Of a DNA stretch of 64,000 nt, positions 58,344 through 64,000 are shown one piece after another. The DNA is from an uncultured Bryobacteraceae bacterium. Lineage in GTDB: Bacteria > Acidobacteriota > Terriglobia > Bryobacterales > Bryobacteraceae. The stretch covers positions 496,001-560,000 of the forward strand of contig CALDSU010000008.1 in the NCBI GenBank assembly GCA_937924525.1, read 5' to 3'. The position numbers and the translations under genes were made by a program. How positions within the stretch are numbered: the stretch's first letter is position 1; each line of letters begins with the position of its first letter. The notes below the pieces were generated by a model. The model was given only the letters and a program-made list of their open reading frames with translations. It was not told the origin of the DNA and searched no databases.

Positions 58344-59681
58344 CTACTTGCCGATGCAGAAGGTGGAAAAAATGCGGTGGAGGATGTCGTCGGCGGTGGT
58401 CGCGCCGGTAAGGCCGTCGAGGGGCGCGAGCGCCGCGTACAAGTCGACCAGCAGCATCTCGTGGGGGATGCCGGCGGCCGCGGCGGTTTCGGCGCGCGCC
58501 AGCGCTTCTGCTGCTTCCTCGAGCAGGCGCCGGTGGCGCAAGCTGGTGATGAAGCCGTCCTCCGGCTCGTGCCGCTCGGGCAGAATGGCCTGGCGGAGCG
58601 CGTCGATGCCCGCGCCGGTCAAGGCCGACACTTCGAAACAATCGTCCATCGGTTCCGCTCGGCGCGGAAGATCCGCTTTGTTGCCCGCCAGCAGGCAGCG
58701 CCCCTGTTGGCGGGCGCGCTCGATGATGGCGCGATCGGCCGCCGTCAGCGGCTCGGACAGGTCCACCACCACCAGCCGCACATCGGCATCCGCCATTGCC
58801 TGATACGTCCGCTCGATACCCAGCGACTCCACCAGGTCCTGCCCTTCCCGGATGCCCGCCGTATCCACCAGACGCACGGGAATGCCACCGAGCGACGCGG
58901 TTTCCGAGACGGTGTCGCGGGTGGTGCCAGGGATGGGAGTGACGATGGCGCGATCTTGTTCCAGCAGGCGGTTGAATAGGCTGCTCTTGCCGACGTTCGG
59001 GCGGCCGGCGATCGCTAGCGTCATGCCCTCGCGGACCCACTTGCCATAGTCAAAGGTAGCCGCCAGAGCGGCCACCCCCTGCCGGACCGGCATCAGCCGG
59101 GCCAGGATCTCCTCGCTGCCCGCCACGGCGACGTCGTCTTCCGCGAAGTCGATGCCGGCTTCCAGCAGCGCAATCAACTCCAGCAAGTGGCGCTTGACGG
59201 GCGCCAGGCGGCGGGACAGGGAACCGTCGGCCTGCTGCGCAGCCACCCGAGCCTGGTACAAAGTAGTCGCTTCGATCAGGTCGCGCACAGCCTCCGCCTG
59301 GGGCAGGTCGATGCGACCGTTCAGGAAGGCCCGCAGCGTGAACTCTCCCGGTTCGGCCAGCCGCGCTCCCGCGGCCACCGCCCGCTCGAGGCAGAAGCGC
59401 AGGACGACGGGTGCTCCGTGGCACGAGATTTCCACCACATCTTCGGCGGTATACGACTTCGGCTTTGCGAAATAGGTGACCACCACCTGATCGATGACCT
59501 GGCCCCGCTCATCGACCAGCGCGGCGCGAGCGGCGGTCCAACTTTTCCACTCGAAGGCAGGTTGCAGACGCAGGACGGACTCGGCGATGGCGCGGGCGCG
59601 CGCGCCGGACAGCCGCACAATGCCGATCCCGCCGCGGCCCGGCGCGGTGGAAATGGCGCCGATCGTATCACTTAATTGCAA
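58344..59681 (-). CDS. mnmE: tRNA modification GTPase MnmE
   Basis: 445 residues. With MnmG it installs cmnm5 groups on wobble U34. N-terminal TrmE domain ('[22 protein letters not shown]'), G1 loop GRPNVGKS (226-233), 'PGTTRDTV' and 'DTAGIREG', and the C-terminal FCIGK (441-445) with the conserved Cys. Starts at TTG (59681). Last gene of the rpmH-rnpA-yidD-yidC-jag-mnmE cluster; mnmG is not seen next to it. Confidence 0.96.
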   Translation of the reverse strand: MQLSDTIGAISTAPGRGGIGIVRLSGARARAIAESVLRLQPAFEWKSWTAARAALVDERGQVIDQVVVTYFAKPKSYTAEDVVEISCHGAPVVLRFCLERAVAAGARLAEPGEFTLRAFLNGRIDLPQAEAVRDLIEATTLYQARVAAQQADGSLSRRLAPVKRHLLELIALLEAGIDFAEDDVAVAGSEEILARLMPVRQGVAALAATFDYGKWVREGMTLAIAGRPNVGKSSLFNRLLEQDRAIVTPIPGTTRDTVSETASLGGIPVRLVDTAGIREGQDLVESLGIERTYQAMADADVRLVVVDLSEPLTAADRAIIERARQQGRCLLAGNKADLPRRAEPMDDCFEVSALTGAGIDALRQAILPERHEPEDGFITSLRHRRLLEEAAEALARAETAAAAGIPHEMLLVDLYAALAPLDGLTGATTADDILHRIFSTFCIGK

Positions 59682-59693
59682 GGCGGATGGTCG

Positions 59694-60293
59694 TCAACGG
59701 CGGGGTCGGCCCCGGCCCCGGTCCGGCCGGGCGCCCGCGCCGCGCGGCGGACCGCCCTGCCGGGGGGGCTGGAACGCCGAAGCCGGCGCCGATGGCATGC
59801 CCGCCGGGTAGACAATTACCTGCCGGTGCGGACCTACGCCCGCGCTTTCGCTCCGGATCTCCTGTTCGTCGCGCAGGGAAAGATGGATCACCCGGCGCTC
59901 GCGGCTGTTCATCGGGTTGAACGCGAAAGGCTTGCCGCTTCGTTTCACCCGCTCGGCCGCGGCGCGCGCGCTCAGCCGCAGTTCTTCAATGCGCAACATC
60001 CGATAGTCGTTGGCGTCGAAGGCAATGCGGGAATGGTCTTCCGACGGCACGCGGAGCACCTCCAGGCAGATCTGCTCTAAGGCAAGCAGCAGTTCGGCCC
60101 GATTGCTCAACAGCAGGTCCACGTCCCGCCCGGCGAACTTGACGCTGATGTCCGGGTTCTCAAAATCGGGATGGGGCGCCTCGCCCTCGGCCATCTCGAA
60201 TTGCAAGTCGAAGCCCGCATTGCGGATGATCCGGCTCAGGCAGCGGTCCAATTGGGGTCCAACCGACGCAAGGGTGTACTTTCGCTCGCTCAC
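59694..60293 (-). CDS. jag: KH-R3H RNA-binding protein Jag
   Basis: 199 residues. A KH-like half (about 15-95) precedes the R3H half ('MLRIEELRLSARAAAERVKRSGKPF', 'NSRERRVIHLSLRDEQEI'). The R3H core is RxxxH. A Pro/Gly/Arg-rich tail of about 40 residues is longer than usual. Co-occurs with yidC in many bacteria and binds RNA in cell-envelope and division control. Sits 3 bases after yidC. Confidence 0.9.
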   Translation of the reverse strand: MSERKYTLASVGPQLDRCLSRIIRNAGFDLQFEMAEGEAPHPDFENPDISVKFAGRDVDLLLSNRAELLLALEQICLEVLRVPSEDHSRIAFDANDYRMLRIEELRLSARAAAERVKRSGKPFAFNPMNSRERRVIHLSLRDEQEIRSESAGVGPHRQVIVYPAGMPSAPASAFQPPRQGGPPRGAGARPDRGRGRPRR

Positions 60294-60296
60294 CGG

Positions 60297-62009
60297 CTAT
60301 TTCCTGACGGGTTTCTTCTTCTCGGGCGCCGGGGGCGCCGCCGGTACGGCCGCCGCTGTCTTATTGAAAAACCATTGCTGCCCGATGGCGACCAGATTGC
60401 CGGTCAACCAGTATAACATCAGGCCGCTGGAAGCCCCATAGAACATAAACCCGAAGACCAGGGGCATGAACAACATCATGCGCTGCTGGGTGGGGTCCAC
60501 GCCCGCGGCCGGCGTCATTTTTTGCAGCAGGAACTGCGTGGCGATCATGGTGATGGGCAGCACCCGGATAGGAATGGTTTCGGGCTGCGAGAGATCCTTG
60601 ACCCATAGCCACGACGCGCCCCGCATCTCGATGGCCAGCGTGAACACCTGGTAGAACGCCCACAGAAACGGCAGTTGGAGCAACAGCGGCAGGCAGCCGC
60701 CCAGCGGGTTGACGCCATGTTTCTGGTAGAGCGCCATGACCTCCTGGTTCTGTTGCTGCCGCTTGGGATCGCGCATGCTCAAGTTGCGGTACTTGTCGTT
60801 GATCGCCTTGATCTGCGGCTGGAGCATCTGCATCTTCTTGGCCGACTTCAGGCTCGTGAGCTTGAGCGGGAACAGCGCCATGTTGATGACGATGGTCACG
60901 ATGATAATCGACCAGCCGTAGTTGTGAATATAACTGTCGTTCAGCCAGTGCACCACCAGAAAGATCGGCTTGGCGATGAAGCCGAAAAAGCCCCAGTCCA
61001 CCACCTGTTCGAGCTTGGGGTTTACCTCGCGCAGGATGTCGAGGTCCTTGGGCCCGACAAAAAACGAAAACCGGTTGCCGCCGGATACCGCCCCGACGGC
61101 GGCGCCGACATGCGCCACCTCTTCCTGGTCCTTGGCCGAGGGCAGCAAATCGCTGAACGTCTGCAACGCGATGGTCGCGTTCGCCTCGGGGAGAAAGACC
61201 GCCGCGAAGTAGGTATCTTCGACGCCCGCGAACGAAAACTTCCCGGTGTCGGTGGTGACTCCGTCCTTGGCGTGCTTGTGATCGTGAGTCCGCAGTTTCC
61301 CGGCTTCCGTCTCGTAGTAGATCGCACGCTGAAGGGGTGGGGGATTGGGAACGGTAAAATCGCCGAAGCCGCCGCGCCAGGTGAGACCGTGGGGCACCGC
61401 CACGCCGCCGAGACCAACCTCCGAGCGCACCTCCGCCAGGTAGCGGTCCTTTTGAAAGAGCAAGGACTTCCTCGCCGTCACCTTGCCATCGGAGTATGCG
61501 AACTCGACCCCGAGTCCATCCTCAGCGGTCTTCACCGCGAACAGCGCCTGGTTCAGGTCGACCGGCGGCGGTTTGTCGCGAAAGGTGAACGAGAGCGGAT
61601 AACCGACCTTCTCGGCCGCCTTCGCGTAGACGAATTCGACAGGGTTTCCGGCGTGATCGCGATATCGCTTCAGTTTCCAACTGCGGACCACGCCTCCGCG
61701 GTTGGAGAGCTCCACGCGATACAACCCGGTTTCGACCACCACCGTCTCCTCCCGCGCGGCCGCCACCGCCCCGGCGGCCGGGACCACGGGGGCGGGCTCC
61801 GGGGCGGGGGCTTCGGCGGGCGCCGCCTTTCCCGTTGCCGCTTCGGTTTTCTCCTGGGTTCGCTTGGCGTCCGGAGGAGGCTGCGGGGGATAGAAGTACG
61901 GCGTCAGGAACATCACGACGCCCATCAGGAGAAACGCGAGCAGAAGGCGCGTCTCCATGGAGATCTCGCCGGGAGCCTTTGGCGTCAAACCCTTGTTTTC
62001 GTCAGCCAT
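60297..62009 (-). CDS. yidC: Membrane protein insertase YidC
   Basis: 570 residues. N-terminal membrane anchor about 20-41, large periplasmic beta domain about 60-330, then five core segments with the groove residues ('WSIIIVTIVINMALFPLKLTSLKSAKKM', 'LGGCLPLLLQLPFLWAFYQVF'). A basic C-terminal tail follows. Inserts membrane proteins alone or with SecYEG. Starts 6 bases after yidD. Confidence 0.97.
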   Translation of the reverse strand: MADENKGLTPKAPGEISMETRLLLAFLLMGVVMFLTPYFYPPQPPPDAKRTQEKTEAATGKAAPAEAPAPEPAPVVPAAGAVAAAREETVVVETGLYRVELSNRGGVVRSWKLKRYRDHAGNPVEFVYAKAAEKVGYPLSFTFRDKPPPVDLNQALFAVKTAEDGLGVEFAYSDGKVTARKSLLFQKDRYLAEVRSEVGLGGVAVPHGLTWRGGFGDFTVPNPPPLQRAIYYETEAGKLRTHDHKHAKDGVTTDTGKFSFAGVEDTYFAAVFLPEANATIALQTFSDLLPSAKDQEEVAHVGAAVGAVSGGNRFSFFVGPKDLDILREVNPKLEQVVDWGFFGFIAKPIFLVVHWLNDSYIHNYGWSIIIVTIVINMALFPLKLTSLKSAKKMQMLQPQIKAINDKYRNLSMRDPKRQQQNQEVMALYQKHGVNPLGGCLPLLLQLPFLWAFYQVFTLAIEMRGASWLWVKDLSQPETIPIRVLPITMIATQFLLQKMTPAAGVDPTQQRMMLFMPLVFGFMFYGASSGLMLYWLTGNLVAIGQQWFFNKTAAAVPAAPPAPEKKKPVRK

Positions 62010-62015
62010 CTTGCG

Positions 62016-62225
62016 TTACCGGACCGGGTCGTAGCCACCGGCATGAAACGGGTGGCAGCGCCCCAGCCGCTTCAAGCCCATCCACACGCCGCGCGCCACG
62101 CCATACCGGCGCACCGCATCGCACATATATTCCGAGCAGGTTGGAACAAACCGGCAGGCGGAAGGCAACAGAGGAGAAAGCATCAATTTGTAGGCCCGGA
62201 GGATGCCGATGACCAGCCCGCGCAC
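62016..62225 (-). CDS. yidD: Membrane protein insertion efficiency factor YidD
   Basis: 69 residues from the GTG at 62225. Family pattern: 'ILRAYKLMLSPLLPSACRFVPTCSEYMCDAV' and the end 'CHPFHAGGYDP'. A longer reading from an ATG at 62282 would overlap rnpA by 100 bases; the GTG choice cuts the overlap to 43. Helps YidC insert proteins. Confidence 0.88.
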   Translation of the reverse strand: MRGLVIGILRAYKLMLSPLLPSACRFVPTCSEYMCDAVRRYGVARGVWMGLKRLGRCHPFHAGGYDPVR

Positions 62226-62548
62226 CGGCGGAACAGACGGTCCACTTCGCGTTGCAGTTCGGAAAAGGGGGCGTCCAGACATCGGCGGCGGGGATTAATG
62301 ACAATCAGCCAATCGGTTTCCAAGGCCTTCCGCTGGAGGCGAACGGCTTCACGCAGGCGACGCTTAATGCGGTTGCGGACCACCGCCGGTCCCAGCGCCC
62401 GCGGCGTCGTGAAGCCAAAACGCGCCTCCCCGGAGGCGCGGAGGCAAAACGCCGCGAACAACGGACCGCTGAACTTGACGCCTTGCTCATAAACCTTGCG
62501 GAATTCTTGCGAGCGCAGAATCCGGGCGCTCTTGGGAAAGCCGGCGAT
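62183..62548 (-). CDS. rnpA: RNase P protein component, apparent non-AUG start
   Basis: About 121 residues if it begins at the ATC at 62548. The conserved N-terminal strand 'GFPKSARILRSQEFRKVYEQG' and the RNR motif 'VVRNRIKRRLREAVR' are intact. Yet between the in-frame stop (62567-62569) and this region there is no ATG, GTG or TTG; the only candidates are ATC (62546-62548), ATT (62519-62521) and CTG (62516-62518). A TTG at 62461 would drop the conserved first strand. A purine-rich AGAGG stretch precedes the ATC. Start uncertain; identity sure. Confidence 0.85.
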   Translation of the reverse strand: MAGFPKSARILRSQEFRKVYEQGVKFSGPLFAAFCLRASGEARFGFTTPRALGPAVVRNRIKRRLREAVRLQRKALETDWLIVINPRRRCLDAPFSELQREVDRLFRRCAGWSSASSGPTN

Positions 62549-62552
62549 TCCT

Positions 62553-62702
62553 CTACCTCTCGTCGCTTACGGTCAGGCGCTTTCTTCCGCGGGCCCGCCG
62601 GCGCGACAGCACCAGGCGGCCGGTCGCGGTCCGCATGCGGACGCGGAATCCATGGGTCTTGGCGCGCCTCCGGTTATTCGGTTGAAAGGTTCTTTTCGGC
62701 AT
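62553..62702 (-). CDS. rpmH: Ribosomal protein bL34
   Basis: 49 residues: [19 protein letters not shown] at the start and a Lys/Arg-rich tail ('[16 protein letters not shown]'). Canonical bL34. Start at 62702. First gene of the cluster, with a good promoter upstream and rnpA following. Confidence 0.97.
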   Translation of the reverse strand: MPKRTFQPNNRRRAKTHGFRVRMRTATGRLVLSRRRARGRKRLTVSDER

Positions 62703-62769
62703 GGGTATTCCTTTGAGACGGCACCCACGCGGACGGGGCGCGGCCCAACTAGTTTCTCTGCAATTTTTC

Positions 62770-62798
62770 AGTATAGCGAACCGCCCGGTGTTCGGCAA
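62770..62798 (-). promoter_or_regulatory. Predicted sigma-70 promoter for rpmH cluster
   Basis: Minus strand: -35 TTGCCG (62793-62798), -10 TATACT (62770-62775), spaced 17. No DnaA-box (TTATCCACA) is present between rpmH and the divergent gene. Confidence 0.7.
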
Positions 62799-62826
62799 AC
62801 GCGGAAGTTGCTAAACTGTCCGCGTC

Positions 62827-63630
62827 ATGTACATCAGCCGGCGTGAACTCTTGCTGGCCGGAGTCGCCTGGCCGGCACGCAGTCAGGACCAGACGCCCTT
62901 CCCTTGGTCGGAGGGCCAGCGCGCCGCCGTAAGCCTGACCTTCGATGACGCTCGCGTCAGCCAGATCGACACGGGAATCGCGCTCCTCAACCGTCACGGC
63001 GTGAAAGCGACCTTCTACGTCAACCCGGGCGCGGTCCAACGCCGCCTCGCCGGGTGGCGGGAGGTGGTCGCGGCGGGCCAGCATGAAATCGGCAACCACT
63101 CCTATTCCCATCCGTGCAGCGCCAACCTGGCGTTCTCACGCTCCAACGCCCTGGAAGACTACACGCTGTCCCGGATGGAGGAAGACATCGACCGCTGCAC
63201 GGCGGAACTTCGCCGGCTGCTCGACGTCACTCCCGTCAGCTTTGCGTATCCGTGCGGCCAGGATTTCGTGGGGCGGGGTGAATCAACGCGAAGCTACGTG
63301 CCGGTGGTCGCCAAGCGATTCCTTACGGGTCGCGGGTTCCGCGACAGATGGGCGAACGACCCGCGGAGCTGTGACCTGGCGAACCTCACCGGCATCGACT
63401 TTGACGGCTGGACATTCGACCGGATGCGCGCATTCGTCGAGAACGCCGCCAAAGAGCACCGCTGGGTGATCCTGGCCGGTCACGAAATCGGCGTTCCCCG
63501 CCACCAGACCGTCATCGCGGAGGAACTGGAGTCGTTCTGCAAATACCTGATTGATCCGGCGAACGGCGTCTGGACCGGCACGGTGGCCGAGATCGCCCAG
63601 TACGTGCAGGCCCGCCGGCGGAAGAACTGA
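62827..63630 (+). CDS. Tat-exported polysaccharide deacetylase (NodB-like)
   Basis: 267 residues. Twin-arginine leader 'MYISRRELLLAGVAW'. NodB motifs: 'AAVSLTFDDARVS' (metal Asp), 'HEIGNHSYSHPC' (metal His pair), and later 'SFAYPCGQD'. Removes acetyl groups from polysaccharides such as chitin or peptidoglycan in known relatives. It is divergent from rpmH where dnaA is often found in other genomes. Confidence 0.88.
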   Translation: MYISRRELLLAGVAWPARSQDQTPFPWSEGQRAAVSLTFDDARVSQIDTGIALLNRHGVKATFYVNPGAVQRRLAGWREVVAAGQHEIGNHSYSHPCSANLAFSRSNALEDYTLSRMEEDIDRCTAELRRLLDVTPVSFAYPCGQDFVGRGESTRSYVPVVAKRFLTGRGFRDRWANDPRSCDLANLTGIDFDGWTFDRMRAFVENAAKEHRWVILAGHEIGVPRHQTVIAEELESFCKYLIDPANGVWTGTVAEIAQYVQARRRKN

Positions 63631-63643
63631 CGGCCGCGTCCCG

Positions 63644-64000
63644 CTACGCGAACCGCTCCCGGAACGCCCACAACCCCAGCGCGGGATTCGAGATGTAAAA
63701 GATCTCTTCGCCACCGACAAGGTTGGGGCCATCGGTCAGGCGGCCCGGATCATACTTGCGCAGCATCTCGTCCAGCGGGGCGTAGCGGAAGCCGACCCCT
63801 TCGATTTCCTCCCGCGTCAGATGGCCGGGGCAGTAGGTGATGGAGAAGCGGCCTTCTGATGATCCATGGATCAGGTGAGCGGCGGCGCTGAGGTTGGCGG
63901 CCAAGTCCGGGTTCCGCTCCACCGCCTCGAGCACCCGCGGCGTGCCGGCGTAGCCGTACTTGCGAATCAACCGGTCGATCGTGGGGTCCTCGCCGAACTC
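63644..64000 (-). CDS. Hypothetical protein, 5' part cut by the window edge
   Basis: Open to the end of the window, so the N-terminus lies beyond 64000. The visible 118 residues include 'GYAGTPRVLEAVERNPD', 'SAAAHLIHGSSEGRFSITYCPGHLT' and 'GFRYAPLDEMLRKYDPGR'. Possibly the C-terminal part of a lactate-racemase-like (DUF2088) protein, but I am not certain. It converges on the polysaccharide deacetylase with 13 bases between. Confidence 0.65.
   Translation of the reverse strand, partial: EFGEDPTIDRLIRKYGYAGTPRVLEAVERNPDLAANLSAAAHLIHGSSEGRFSITYCPGHLTREEIEGVGFRYAPLDEMLRKYDPGRLTDGPNLVGGEEIFYISNPALGLWAFRERFA

Noticed and set aside
62703-62826. Replication origin next to rpmH
   Set aside because: No DnaA boxes (TTATCCACA or its complement) and no dnaA gene; only a promoter is visible.

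Overview
The window is a GC-rich bacterial chromosome segment. It carries housekeeping genes plus many secreted or Tat-exported proteins: Gfo/Idh/MocA oxidoreductase, ThuA-like protein, alpha-galactosidase, GH67/GH20-like proteins and a polysaccharide deacetylase. With the Jag-YidC-YidD-RnpA cluster and a class A RNase P RNA, this mix fits a soil Acidobacteriota of the Bryobacterales (Solibacter-like) group. That placement is inference from gene content and style; no 16S rRNA gene is present. No phage, insertion sequence, integrase or CRISPR array was seen.

Layout. 0-5.5 kb (mostly minus): small membrane or zinc-ribbon proteins, PduO-type cobalamin adenosyltransferase, GAPDH, a BamE-like secreted protein coupled to a CPBP protease. 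5.6-11.5 kb (plus): a divergent peptide deformylase, a Tat-type Gfo/Idh oxidoreductase, tRNA-Val(UAC) and smc. 11.5-20.4 kb (plus): two large secreted GH67/GH20-like proteins, a beta-propeller protein, an enolase-superfamily protein and an outer-membrane barrel, which looks like a carbohydrate or sugar-acid utilisation zone. 20.4-28.8 kb: small secreted proteins, an unusual MBL-like/ThuA fusion, SDR, 3-hydroxyacyl-CoA dehydrogenase, S4 RNA-binding protein, Tat-exported alpha-galactosidase and a zinc alcohol dehydrogenase. 28.9-31.3 kb: a translationally coupled pair of an FAD/NAD(P) oxidoreductase and a NapH-like membrane polyferredoxin.

31.4-33.9 kb (minus): metK-ahcY operon with its own promoter, a hairpin leader and a terminator. 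34-40.8 kb (plus): trehalose operon DUF5752-treT-treY-treZ, which encodes both the one-step TreT route and the TreY/TreZ route; an AT-rich palindrome lies between metK and this operon. 41.2-41.6 kb: rnpB (minus). 41.7-44.7 kb: a 999-residue OmpA/PKD/Ig-repeat envelope protein. 44.8-46.1 kb: decayed genes, including a clearly frameshifted pdxA-like pseudogene, beside a YjhG/YagF-type sugar-acid dehydratase.

48.3-52.3 kb (plus): an overlapping chain of a Fur-family regulator, an FHA-GAF-PP2C phosphatase and two GT2 glycosyltransferases. 52.3-52.8 kb: an unexplained minus-strand non-coding locus with a promoter, several stems and two T-runs, the best candidate here for an undescribed element. 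52.9-58.3 kb: secreted proteins, miaB, a bifunctional-nuclease-family protein and a Cys-rich protein. 58.3-62.7 kb (minus): the conserved rpmH-rnpA-yidD-yidC-jag-mnmE cluster without dnaA beside it; rnpA appears to lack an AUG, GUG or UUG start. The window ends with a polysaccharide deacetylase and a gene cut by the window edge.
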